This document shows positions 36,125 through 46,466 of a stretch of DNA of 64,000 nucleotides, piece by piece (positions within the stretch are counted from its first letter, which is position 1; each line of letters begins with the position of its first letter). This DNA is from Musa acuminata AAA Group (lineage: Eukaryota > Streptophyta > Magnoliopsida > Zingiberales > Musaceae). Below the pieces are notes generated by a model. It had not been told where the DNA came from and searched no databases. It worked only from the letters and a program-made list of their open reading frames with translations. The position numbers were made by a program, and so were the translations under genes. Location: positions 13,711,001-13,775,000 of the forward strand of contig NC_088327.1 in the NCBI RefSeq assembly GCF_036884655.1, written 5' to 3'.

Positions 36125-38531
36125 TGATAAGACTCTAAAGTCTTATTATGGAAGAAAGGGGATAAAAAGGGAATGATAATGATCGCTTCGAGGGGATCGG
36201 CCTCCTAGGGTTTGTCAAAAGACAGAATAGTATTTTTCATAGATAATTGAAAAGAAGCAGTTGCATCCCTATTTATAGAGTTCCACCCAAAGTGTTGAAT
36301 CTCGTATTTTGATGATGAAACTACTTGATATATGTTTATGATTTAATCTGCGTTTTGAGTGACGCAAGATGCTTCGATCAGGATAAGACAATTAAAGCAG
36401 GAAAATCATATTGTGCCGAAGGAACATGTCAGAAGATTGGACGTCGGGCCGGTGGATCGGTCGACGTATCGACAGAAGGCTTCAGGCCGTGGACTCGGGC
36501 ATCGGGCCAAGAAGAGCAGATATTGCACTAAGGACATCAGAGTTGCGGAGTCAACTGGCCGATTGGGCAATAGGCCGCAAGAGAGGACGATGCGCCGAAG
36601 AATCGAACGAAGCGTCGAGAGACCAATGACATGCCGGACAACTTGATTAATGCTTAGTATTAATTGTCTAGATCAAAGTTTGTTTTAAGTGTGCAGGATT
36701 AACTACGATGGAAGTAAGACATGCAGCAGGAGTTGCACCGGAGTCAAGACAATGATCACGTTGGGAGTTCGAGAGTTCGACGGAAGTTCGGACAATCGTC
36801 GGAGGTTCTACGGGAACAAATCCGAGAAGTCCATGAGCTTGCCAAAGAAGCTCGTTGGAACTCGCCAAGTGGATCATCGCAAGTCCAGGAGTTTGCCGGA
36901 AGTCCGCAGGAGCATCACCGAGGGTTCATCGGATGATCGATGGAAGTTCGCCGAAAGCTCGCCGGAAGAAGCGATTGATGCACCGGAGCAAGTTGCAGTA
37001 ATTGTCTTAGGAAATATCGTAGTTAGCATAATGATTAAGTTGGAAATGGAAGGTGATCCCATTAACTTAATCTTGGGGCAATTGGGCCCCTGAAAAACCC
37101 AAATTGGGCCGAATGGATCAACCCATTCGGACCCTGATTTCTGCTGGGAGGTGCAATCGCCCAAGCAAGGAGGTGGCACTGCCTGGGCTAAGTCTCCGAG
37201 CGAGACTGGGCAGTGCAACCGCCACAGCCAGGAGGTGGCACCGCCTGGGCTCAGTCTCCGAGTGAGACTGGGCGGTGCAACCTCCCCTGACAGGAGGTAG
37301 CACCGCCTGAGCTCGGTCTTCGAGCTCTGGCAAGAGGTGCAACTGCCTCAGTCAGGCGGTGGCACCGCCTGAGCTCGGTCTTCGAGCTCTGGCAGGAGGT
37401 GCAACCGCCCCTGACAGAGGTGGCACCACCTAGAGGCTCAGTCTTCGAGCTCTGCCAGGTGGTGCAACCGCCTTAGTCAGGAGGTGCAACCGCCTGATCC
37501 CGGAATTCCGGGAATTGACAGTTTTGAGCTCCAATTTCAAACTGAGTTGGGGCCTATAAATATCCCACCCTTTCAGCATTGAAAGGGCACTCAACTTACA
37601 CCGAAATCCTGATCTTGTTCTGTGATTTTTAGAGCTCAAAATTGTTGTAAAGGCCAAAAGTTCTTCTCCCTCTTTTATTCCAAGTTCTGAGCTGTAAAGA
37701 GAGGAGAGAAAATTCTGTAAGGGTTGTCTCCTAGGCCCGTCAAAATAAGTGAAACTGTAAAAGGGTGGTTGGCCTTCGCCTATTGAAGGAAGGCCTCTAG
37801 TTGACGTCGGTGACCTCGTCGGTGGAGGAAGCCAAAAGTGGAGTAGGTCAAGATTGACCGAACCACTCTAAATCTCGGTTTGCATTTACTTTGAACATAT
37901 TATCTTTACTGCAAACCTCCTCAAAAGCTTACTGCTTTCTGCGCATATACGATCGGGTTTCAGGCTTTGCACTTTCCGAATCGGTGTTTAGACGTAAATC
38001 AGTTTTAGCGTACGATCATCATATTTCAGTTTGCGTTTATGCTTTGATTTCTATCATAACTGCAAACTTCCTTTATATCCTTGCTTAAACTGCAGTTCGC
38101 TTAATCAAGTGATTTACGAATCAGCATTTAGACGTAAATCAGTTTTTTCGTACGAATATCATATTTCAGTTTGCGCCTACTATCTGATTTGGATCATAAC
38201 TGCAAACTGCATTTATATCTTTGCTGCATCTCGCTTAAACAAAAGTTAAAGTGATTTACGAATCGGCTTTCTTACCGAAATCACTTTTAATGAACGAACG
38301 CAATTTTTATCGTAGAAGGTTTTCCGCTGCACTAATTCACCCCCCCCCCCCCCCCCCCCTCTTAGTGCTCTTGATCCTAACACAAAGTCCATCAGGACTT
38401 GAACTTTAATAATAAATAAATATTAAATAAACCTCTACTTGACTCTAACTGAACCAAACCGACTCAATAAACAACTGGACTAAACAGACTCAATAAACAT
38501 TATTCAAAAGCTCAGAAAAAGGTTCCTAACA
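36045..38531 (-). repeat. 5' LTR of gypsy element G, split by a solo LTR
   Basis: The LTR portions are 36045-36292 and 38388-38531, interrupted by the SIRE solo LTR with target duplication caaag. It matches 32812-33286 except for the 27-bp repeat number (one here, four there) and scattered changes. Confidence 0.9.
36293..38382 (+). mobile_element. SIRE solo LTR inside the gypsy LTR
   Basis: This 2090-bp solo LTR begins TGTTGAATCTCG and ends CTCTTGATCCTAACA. It is flanked by perfect caaag duplications (36288-36292 and 38383-38387). No internal SIRE sequence remains, as expected after LTR-LTR recombination. It matches the LTRs at 3536 and 11163 from about 36689 onward, but an extra stretch of roughly 330 bp (about 36350-36688) near its start is absent from them. 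The GC-rich repeat block is at 37140-37495, the TATA box at 37555-37562, and a poly-C run of about 19 lies near the end. Confidence 0.93.
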
Positions 38532-40476
38532 CAAACCTTTTGACAATGGTTTCTATGTACCTGGACTGGGACAAGCCAAGCATCCTTTTGGATCTATCTC
38601 TATAGATCCAATTCCCCAAGATATAGGATGTTTCCCCTAAGTCCTTCATAGAGAAATGTCTAGATAACCAAGCCTTTACTGTGGATAGCATTCCTACATC
38701 ATTCCTAATGATCAGGATGTCATCCACATATAACACCAAAATGGTGACAGCGCTCCCACTTACCTTCCTGTACACACAAGGCTCATCTTCATTCTTAACA
38801 AAGCAATAAGATCTGATTGCCTCATCAAATCTTATGTTACAACTTCGAGAAGCTTGATTTAGTCCATAAATGGATCTAAGCAACCTGCACACCTTATCTG
38901 GGCAGTCCTTGGACATGAATTCCTCGGGTTGTATCATATACACCTCCTCCTCGAGGTTCCCATTGAGGAATGTGGTTTTCACATCCATATGCCAGATCTC
39001 ATAATTATAGTGTGCAGCAATAGCCAATAGAATTCGGATGAATTTTAGCATTACTACGGGTGAGAAGGTTTCGTCATAGTCAACACCTTGCCTTTGACGA
39101 TACCCCTTAGCCACTAGCCTTGCTTTATACGTCTCTACCTTTCCATCTACTTCGATCTTTTTCTTAAAGATCCACTTACAACCGATGGGTACAATACCTT
39201 CTGGTGCATCAAATAGGTTCCAAACCTTGTTGGAGTACATAGAATCCATCTCAGAATTCATAGCTTCTTGCCACTTCCCGGAGTCTATACTCATAATAGC
39301 CTCCTCGTAGGTTTGAGGATCAATATCTCTCAGGAGGATGGGATACTCTGCCGGACCTACGTAAAGTTGGAACTTATGTATTAGGTACTTGAACAGACTC
39401 GGACTGTAGAGTGGTGCTTGAGTTAGGTTCTCCAACCTCGCTCAACTCTATCATGCTCCCACTGTCTCCGCCAAGAATGTGTTCCTTCTCAAGGAACATC
39501 GCTCTCTTGGATACAATGACCTTTTGGTCCTCGAGATGATAGAAATAATACTCACAAGTTTCCTTGAGGTATCCCACGAACTTGCACCACTTCGTCCTTG
39601 ATTCCAACTTATCGGGGTTGTGTCTTTTAACGTAGGTAGGGCTGCCCCAAATCTTAACAACCTTAAGATCGGGCTCTTTCCTTTACATATCTCTTATGGT
39701 GTAGACACTACCGACTTAGTTGAAACTCAGTTCAGAAGGTAAGCTGCGATCTCTAGGGCATATCCCCAGAATGAGATGGGTAGGTCAGTGAAACTCATCA
39801 TAGACCATACCATGTCTAACAGCGTACAATTCCTCCTTTCAAACACACCATTGAGCTGAGGTGTATAAGGAGGTGTCCATTAGGATAATATCTTATGGTC
39901 AAGGAACTGAGTAAACTCTGTACTTAAGTACTCACCTCCTCGATCTGATCGAAGAGTCTTAATACTCTTTCCAGCCTGGTTCTCCACTTCATTCTTATAC
40001 TCTCTAAATTTCTTGGAGGCCTCGGATTTGTACTTCATTAAATACACATGTCCATACCTTGAGAAATCACTAGTAAAGGTAATGAAGTAGGAGTAACCAC
40101 CAATGACATGAGTTGACATGGGTCCACATACATCACTATGTATGAGTTCGAACAGCTCAATGAGTCTCTCCAGTTCCACTAAATGAAGAGTTGGTTAGTT
40201 TTGCACGAAGGCAAGGCTCGTAAGTTGCATATGACTCATAGACAAATGGATCTAGATATCCATCATTTAGTAACTTTTGAATCCTGCCCTCCTGAATGTG
40301 ACCTAGCCTACAATGCCATAGGTATCCACTCTTCACCTCATCTCATTTCCTCTTAGACACACTTACATTCATGATATGTGGAGTAGTGTCTTGCATAAAC
40401 AAACCATTATACAATGTTCCTTTCGTGATGAACTCATCATCTAATAATATCGAACAACCATTGTTCTCAAAAACTA
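38532..40476 (-). pseudogene. Element B pol: RT, integrase and GAG-pre-integrase (broken)
   Basis: RT is open over 38512-39435, except that its end runs into the gypsy insertion. Motifs seen are KWIFKKKIEVDGKVETYKAR, QGVDYDETFSPVVMLKFIRI and LVLYVDDILIIRNDVG. Integrase pieces follow: RSDRGGEYLSTEF and HSDVCGPMSTHVIGGYSYFI (39880-40179), then LFMQDTTPHIMNVSVSKRK (40343-40450). Frame breaks separate them. The sequence leaves the family at 40476, inside the region before integrase. Confidence 0.88.
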
Positions 40477-41065
40477 AAGAGAAATAAACTTTTGTATATG
40501 AACAAATACTAGCAGGCCATAACACGTAGCGGAATCAAATGGAATCACAATCAAATAGAACACCAAGATTTACATGGAAAATCCCTCCAATGTGAAGGAA
40601 AAAAACCACGGGGCAAACTAGAGATAATCCACTATAAGAATAATAAATATATAAATCTTAATCTCTTGTCTAAAACCCTAGCAACAATCACAAGAGAATA
40701 ACTGGGATACAAGAATCATGACACTGTGCACAATATCTAAATTCTCCCTAAGTAATCACAGCAAGAACCTATTGTAGATCTGATCTAACCTGAGATGAGA
40801 ACATTGCTTATATGATTGAGAACAGTTTCTCTGCGTTGTCCTTGTCTTCTTCCCTTTCTTTCTCTTGTTTTTCTGCCTTGTTCTCCTCCTTTCTAAATCA
40901 AAGTTGCTGCAGCAATTTTCGCTCTTGCTGTTGCCTTTTTTCTGTCACTTTTCACAGCCACCACACACTCCCTAATTTGAATTTAGGGTTTGGTGAGAAG
41001 GGGGGTAGACTGTGGGCTGCTAAAGTTCACTATGGGCTGAATCTGTGGGCTGTCAGCCCAACAAT
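40477..41065 (-). mobile_element. Possible LTR fragment of another retrotransposon
   Basis: This segment lies between the break of B and the inverted starch-synthase/HSP20 copy. It contains AAGATTTACATGGAAAATCC, AACCACGGGGCAAAC and CACTATAAGAATAAT, wording typical of some copia LTRs, and a T/C-rich tract. It has no coding potential. No paired LTR, PBS or clear target duplication was found, so the identity is tentative. Confidence 0.4.
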
Positions 41066-41293
41066 CAACGCATGAGCTTGACATAACATATAGACACCGG
41101 TGCTAGATGAAGATGAAGATGATGGTGGTCCCTTGGGCTTTCACTTGGGTCACCTCCAACAGGATCATAGAATTTGAAAAGGTCTTAGTATCTGGCAAAT
41201 CCACGAGGGAGAAGCCGTCTACTGGACCACGGCCCTGGAAGACAAACCAACCTGAATTAATATACCTGATGACGATGACAGATGTAGCTGCAA
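41066..41293 (-). repeat. Inverted chimeric copy of HSP20-like 5' end and starch synthase II exon
   Basis: Read on the minus strand, 41293-41151 copies 41510-41656 (intron end plus the start of the last SSII exon), and 41155-41066 copies 43058-43145 (upstream region and first codons of the HSP20-like gene). The two parts meet at GAGGTG, present at both sources (41651-41656 and 43058-43063). The arms face each other about 215 bp apart and could form a hairpin. Differences of a few bases per arm show it is not brand new. Confidence 0.8.
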
Positions 41294-41568
41294 AGGGTAT
41301 TTGAATATGACAGTATCCTCCAGAAGATTCAGCAAAGGGTGCCCAAAATGAAATGTAAGTGTTCTCGCATGACTAGCCACTTGATGGACCTTTTGGATTT
41401 GGCTATATACTTCTCTTAACATAGTCGATGTATAGCATTATCTTGTTCCAGCACAATGTAGAATCATCTTTTTATTCAGAAATACAATTTTGGCATTTCC
41501 CATGGAGAGTTGCAGCTACATCTGTCATCGTCATCAGGTATATTAATTCAGGTTGGTTTGTCTTCCAG
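41294..41568 (+). other. SSII intron remnant and second arm of inverted repeat
   Basis: Positions 41294-41509 are non-coding and unmatched inside the window; they form the potential loop. From 41510 the sequence is the intron 3' end of starch synthase II, closing with the acceptor GGTTTGTCTTCCAG before the exon at 41569. Confidence 0.65.
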
Positions 41569-42495
41569 GGCCGTGGTCCAGTAGAGGACTTCTCCCTCGT
41601 GGATTTGCCAGATCACTAATTAGACCTTTTCATATTCTATGATCCTGTTGGAGGTGAACATTTCAATGTATTTGCAGCTGGTTTGAGAACTGCCGACCGT
41701 GTGGTTACTGTTAGCCATGGTTATGCTTGGGAACTAAAAACACCCGAAGGTGGCTGGGGACTGCATGAGATCATTAGTGATAATGACTGGAAATTTCGAG
41801 GTATTGTTAATGGGATTAGTACAGAAAGTTGGAACCCTAATTCCGATGGCTACACAAACTACTCTTTGGAAACTCTTCAATTGGCCAAGGCTGCTTTGCA
41901 ACGTGAGCTTGGTCTCTGCCAGTCCGGGGTGATGTTCCTATCATTGCCTTTATCGGGAGATTGGACTATCAGAACGGCGTAGATCTCATAGCAGAGTCTA
42001 GGCCATGGCTTGTCGGTCACGATCGACAGAGAGTCATGCTGGGCACAGGAAGGCGAGACCTCGAATATATGATTCGGGGAATCGAAAGCGCACATCGCGA
42101 CAAGGCCGAGTCATGCTGGGTTTTCTGCGAAGATGGCTCATCGAATTACAGCGGGTGCCGACGTCCTACTGATGCCATCAAGATTCGAGCCTTGTGGACT
42201 GAACCAACTTTATGCCATGATGTACGGAACTGTTCCTGTGGTGCATTCTGTCGGTGGTCTAAGAGACACTGTGCAACAGTTTGATCCACTCAATGACATT
42301 GGCTTGGGTTGGACCTTTGAGAGGGCAGAGGCAAGTAGGATGAGACACGCACTGCAGCATTGTTTAGACACATACAGAAACCACCAGAAGATTTGGGAGA
42401 GACTGCAGGTAAGAGGGATGATGCAAGACCTTAGTTGGGATAATGCTGCTCAGCGCTACGAAGAAGTCCTTATTGCGGCCAAGTACCAATGGTGA
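41569..42495 (+). pseudogene. SSII: Starch synthase II, last exon (pseudogene)
   Basis: It encodes the C-terminal half of a soluble starch synthase II (plastid ADP-glucose alpha-1,4-glucosyltransferase, GT5 family). Recognisable blocks are [75 protein letters not shown] and [12 protein letters not shown] followed by TGA. The donor-side motif [18 protein letters not shown] is intact. Defects: TAA at 41617-41619 where the family has Tyr, a frameshift near 41920 and another near 42112. The N-terminal exons, including the K-X-G-G-L motif, are absent. The exon begins after a normal acceptor, so this is a genomic fragment, not a retrocopy. Confidence 0.9.
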
Positions 42496-43126
42496 TTCCC
42501 TCTTCCTTGAAAGGCCTGTTGTTGATGGAACCCTATGTTACCAAGCAATGCACAAGATTTTCTGGTGAATCTTCTACATACCTCACTAGTTTGTCATCTC
42601 TCGGTGCACGAGTTCATAACCGATCAACCGTTCAGTCGCAAGTTTATCTGTACTGTGTGAAATATGTTATGTATTGGTTTTACAGTTTCCTGTGTGAAAT
42701 AGATGTTGGAGCTCAATTATCTCTAGCCTGCTGCTGTGATGTCTTTAGACAGTAAGTTTCTGAGTAAACTTCTTCCATATCCATCAATTGTTTTCCCTTC
42801 TAAAAGATATTGTGGTTGCTTTTCATTTATAAGATTCTGACCTCTGGATTAACAAAAAACTACTCTTTCTGCATTGATCCATGCAAGGTATAGCATGAAT
42901 CTCCAACGCAGCGAAGCTTGCATTTCTTGAGAGCCTTCAATTGGCATATTTTGTAAGCTTACGATGATGCAAGAATCATCGCAATCTATCCAACCTCAGC
43001 AAGAGTGGAATAGAAGAGTGGAGGACACACGAGGAACCCTTCCCTTTCCCAAGCTATGAGGTGACCCAAGTGAATGCCCAAGGGACCATCATCTTCATCT
43101 TCATCTCGCACGAGTGTCTATATGTT
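42496..43126 (+). other. Flank between SSII pseudogene and HSP20-like gene
   Basis: It starts with the SSII 3' untranslated region; GTTGTTGATGGAACCCTATG recurs after the second relic at about 45187. The rest is AT-rich and non-coding. Positions 43058-43126 are duplicated in inverted form at 41084-41155. Confidence 0.6.
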
Positions 43127-43911
43127 ATGTCAAGCTCATGCGTTGGTGCTCATCACATTGTAACGAGGCGGCAACCCAGTGTTGGGCAGCGTGCTTACCA
43201 TGATTTCGTGCCTCCCCACAGGTTGATTCAAGAGGAAGAGGCGGATACGATCGTCGTTTCTCTCGAAGGCATGCTTTCTGTGTTTCAATTTGATCAATTC
43301 TTTAGATTTGATTAGTGGTAACGAAAACAACGGTATGACTCCATGGGGAATGTATGTAGAGATCCAAATCATGCAAAGTAACACAATTCTTCGTTCTATT
43401 ACATATACATCCGATACGTTTGATGTGCTTCCATTTTTCAAGCATAGGCTTCGTGAAGGAGGAACTCAATGTACAACTCGACAGCGACGGGAGAGTAGTT
43501 GTCAGCGGACAACGTCCGACGATGGACGGCCGGTGAAGCCGCTTCCGCAAGGAATTCCGAGTGCCGGAAAACTGCGTCCTCGACAAGATCAGTGCCAAGT
43601 TCGAGAACGGACTTCTTCATCTTGTCTTCCCCAAGTCCATCACCAAACCTTCTCCGCAAGACGACGGCAGCATCAGGAAACAAGGAAGAGAGGAGGAGAA
43701 GGAGAAGGTTGGGAAACAAGAAAAGGATCAGGTCAAGGAGGATAAACCAAGGGATGGCGAGAAGAAAGCAGCAGGTCGGGGTGGTGTTGGATTAAGGCTG
43801 AGGCAGATGAAGCTTGAGATGGGCAGACTGGAACGTGAACTGCGCGACACCAGGAACTGCAAGCTTTGGCTGTGGCTGCTGTGGTTTCAGTGGGGGTGGG
43901 ATTGTATCTGA
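43127..43911 (+). pseudogene. HSP20/alpha-crystallin-like gene, RTM2-like (interrupted)
   Basis: Exon 1 (43127-43268) encodes MSSSCVGAHH...YHDFVPPHRLIQEEEADTIVVSLEG, the start of an alpha-crystallin domain. A 179-bp intron begins with GC and ends with TAG (43269-43447), and joining gives E-G-F in frame. Exon 2 gives FVKEELNVQLDSDGRVVVSG, then TGA at 43534-43536 where relatives have Trp before SRFRKEFRVPEN, then KISAKFENGLLHLVFPKSI and a Lys/Glu-rich tail. A hydrophobic C-terminal segment (LAVAAVVSVGVGLYLNRKL) lies in another frame, so a frameshift occurs near 43855. The layout (crystallin domain, charged tail, membrane anchor) fits RESTRICTED TEV MOVEMENT 2-like proteins. It probably yields no full product. 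Confidence 0.75.
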
Positions 43912-44554
43912 ATCGTAAGCTCACTTCCACACACACAAATACCGGGTACCGGGATAATATGTAGTTAGCTAAGATTAATATCCGATATTTATACTTTAAA
44001 AATAATATTAAAATTTTTATATTTATGAAAGTAAAATATTTAACCTCAATTCTTCTCGCGTTATTAACTTCGTCAACAGAAAAAATCATATGCAAAAAGG
44101 GCACGAATGAAAAATGATAAAAAAATAATTTTACTATATTTTAAATTATTAATTTCATATAAACTTTTCACTCGTATAGTGGAGGCTTTCATAGAAACTT
44201 CTTGTTGCTTTCCACCCCTCTGGTTGCATTGCGGGCGACAGGCCAGCGGTGGCACAAGAGGTTGGTGGCGTTCTAGATGAGGTCCTGGTGTCATCTCCGA
44301 TAGTGATCGATTTCATGAATATATTATATCTAAATATTTCATCAAAAATATAATTGATTTAGAGAATTCCCTTGTAATTCTTTAAATAAGATAATATGAT
44401 ATAAAATCAATAAGATATAAAAAAGATTATAAAATCTACATGCTTAATTAAAAAAATAAAATTTAAGAACTCCTAGAATAAAGTACTTATGGTTAAGGCC
44501 TTGATCTTTTAGTATTCTCGGTCCTTGATCTGTGATCATTCCAAACATTGTTTC
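43912..44554. other. AT-rich intergenic stretch
   Basis: No gene is supported. The sequence is mostly A/T-rich with a short GC-richer part near 44205-44290. Nothing repeats elsewhere in the window that I could see. Confidence 0.5.
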
Positions 44555-44835
44555 CTCTCCTTATATAATATGAAAACATTTTTTGAGAGGATATTTAGTC
44601 TCCTTCTAAAGGTTGGTTCATCTCCTCAAGTGATATGAAAATAATCTTAAGAGGATATTTAATCTCTTTCTAAAGGTTGGTTCATCTCCTCTTGTGATAT
44701 CAAAATAATTCTTAAGAGGATATTTAATCTCCTTCTAAAGATTGGTTCATCTCCATTTATGATATGAAGACAATTCTTTAGAAGATATTTAATCTTCTTC
44801 TAAATGTTGATTCCTCTCCTCTTATGATACGAAGA
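44555..44835. repeat. Tandem repeat, unit 64-66 bp, about four copies
   Basis: Units contain CTCCTC-TTGTGATATGAAAA and GAGGATATTTAATCTCC followed by TTCTAAAGGTTGGTTCAT. GAGGATATTT or its variant recurs at 44587, 44651, 44717 and 44781. The array ends directly against the second SSII relic. Confidence 0.8.
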
Positions 44836-44837
44836 TA

Positions 44838-45168
44838 GTCCGGGGTGATGTTTCTATCATTGTCTTTATCGAGAGTCTACGAGATCAAGCCATGACTTGT
44901 CGATCAGGATCTACAAATAGTCATGCTGGGCACAGGAAGACGAGACCTTAAAGATATGACTTGGGGATTCAAAAGCACACATCGCGACAAGACCAGGACA
45001 TGGATTGGGTTTTCTATGAATATGGCTCATCGAATCACAATAGGTGACGCATACAGAAACTACAAGAAGAGTTGGGAGGGACTATAGGAACGAGGGATGA
45101 TGCAAGACTTGGATAACGCTGCTCAGCACTACGAAGAAGTCCTTATTGTGGCCGAGTACCAGTGGTGA
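44838..45168 (+). pseudogene. SSII: Second starch synthase II relic
   Basis: It is similar to 41935-42495 but older and internally deleted. It retains the GDV-IAFIG region, the GTGR block (GTCATGCTGGGCACAGGAAG), the AHRIT block and the end TACGAAGAAGTCCTTATTG...TGGTGA. About 200 bp covering [17 protein letters not shown] through the helix before YRN are missing, and stops are present. SSII 3' UTR similarity extends to about 45240. Confidence 0.82.
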
Positions 45169-45375
45169 TTGCATGTTCCTTGGAATGCTTGTTGTTGATG
45201 GAACCCTATGCTACCTACCAGTGCATAAGGTTCCATGGCCTTCTAAGGAACAGGCATCACCACTGATACTTTGCTACACCAAGGACTTCTTCAAGCAACG
45301 TTATCCCAACGAAAGTCTTGCATCATCCCTCGTATATGCAATCTCTCCCAGCTCTTCTGTCATCATAAATGTGTG

Positions 45376-46466
45376 TGATAAGATTTTTTTAACTATATGA
45401 GAAAATCACTCTATTCTGTTGAGGGAAATCCTTCCTCCTAATCTATATAAATAGGAGAGGGAACATGTTAATGTATTCCTCTTGCCTTTGGCCAGCGATC
45501 AACGCCGCTGCAGCCACATTCCTAATAGGCTCCAACAACGATATGCTCTTGCCCTGTTCACAAAGTCTCTCGCTTGTAAACTATTCTTTGCATCGATCCA
45601 ATATTGGTATCCTTATCAAGAGCAATCTTGTGGGGGCATGATAGAAGATAAGATTTCCTTAACTATATGTGGAAATCTTAACTATATGCTCTTGCCTTTG
45701 GCCATCGATCAACGTCGCTGAGAAAAGTGAGACTTCACCCTTGTCTTCGGTTAGCGACCAACGCCGCTGCAGCCACATTCCTAATAGGCTCCAACAACGA
45801 TATGCTCTTGCCCTGTTCACAAAGTCTCTCGCTTGTAAACTATTCTTTGCATCGATCCAATATTGGTATCCTTATCAAGAGCAATCTTGTGGGGGCATGA
45901 TAGAAGATAAGATTTCCTTAACTATATGTGGAAATCTTAACTATATGCTCTTGCCTTTGGCCATCGATCAACGTCGCTGAGAAAAGTGAAACTTCACCCT
46001 TGTCTTCGGCTAGCGACCTTTCCTAATAGGCTCCAACAACGATATGCTCTTGCCCTGCTCATAAAGTCTCTCGCTTGTAAACGATTCTTTGCATCGATCC
46101 AATATTGGTATCCTTATCAAGAGCAATCTTGTGGGGCATGATAGAAGATAAGATTTCCTTAACTATATGAGGAAATCTTAACTATATGAGGAAATTTCTC
46201 TAGAGGGAAATCCTTCCTTCTGTTGAGGGAAATCCTTCCTCCTAATCTGTATAAATAGGAGAGGGAACATGTTAATGTACTGAAGCATTTTTCATTTCTT
46301 CAATAAAGTTTTTTACTTTTTCAATAAATCCTTCCTCCTAATCTGTATAAATAGGAGAGGGAACATGTTAATGTATTAAAGTATTTTTCATTTCTTCAAT
46401 AAAGCTTCTTTACTTTTTCAATAAAACTTTTTAAATAATTGTTCTTATCTTCTATTATTTTCATCA
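45376..46466 (+). mobile_element. Small LTR element in tandem array (TRIM-like)
   Basis: LTR-like ends start TGATAAGATTT and contain TATAAATAGGAGAGGGAACA plus AATAAAG/AATAAAA polyadenylation-type words. They bracket an internal region repeated three times (starts near 45481, 45735 and 45985; CCTAATAGGCTCCAACAACG at 45520, 45779 and 46021). Each internal unit is followed by a shortened LTR start GATAAGATTTCCTTAACTATAT. The structure fits a miniature LTR element amplified by unequal recombination. Frames of about 70-100 codons repeat with the unit and show no known domain. Confidence 0.6.

Larger units (their letters stand above)
32812..38531 (-). mobile_element. Reduced Ty3/gypsy element G (gag and protease only)
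   Basis: The element is flanked by a perfect 5-bp duplication caaac (32807-32811 and 38532-38536) and bounded by TGATAAGACCCTAAAG and GGTTCCTAACA. Without the nested solo LTR it is about 3.6 kb. It carries gag and a retroviral-type protease, a purine tract and a Met-tRNA PBS, but no RT, RNase H or integrase. The 3' LTR follows the protease directly. The layout resembles non-autonomous TR-GAG-type elements, which need a partner. It is inserted in the RT region of B. Confidence 0.9.
21996..40476 (-). mobile_element. Angela-like Ty1/copia element B (split, 5' end missing)
   Basis: B consists of 21996-24159, 32576-32811 and 38532-40476. Removing C and the gypsy element G restores RNase H and RT continuity across both joins. 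B has a 3' LTR but no gag, leader, PBS or 5' LTR. It breaks off at 40476 within the protease/GAG-pre-integrase region, where the sequence leaves the family. B inserted into the gag of O after gagcc; the second target copy is lost. Confidence 0.88.

Noticed and set aside
45482..45980. Repeated 79-103-codon frames as a gene family
   Set aside because: They repeat exactly with the tandem unit of the TRIM-like array and have no known domain.
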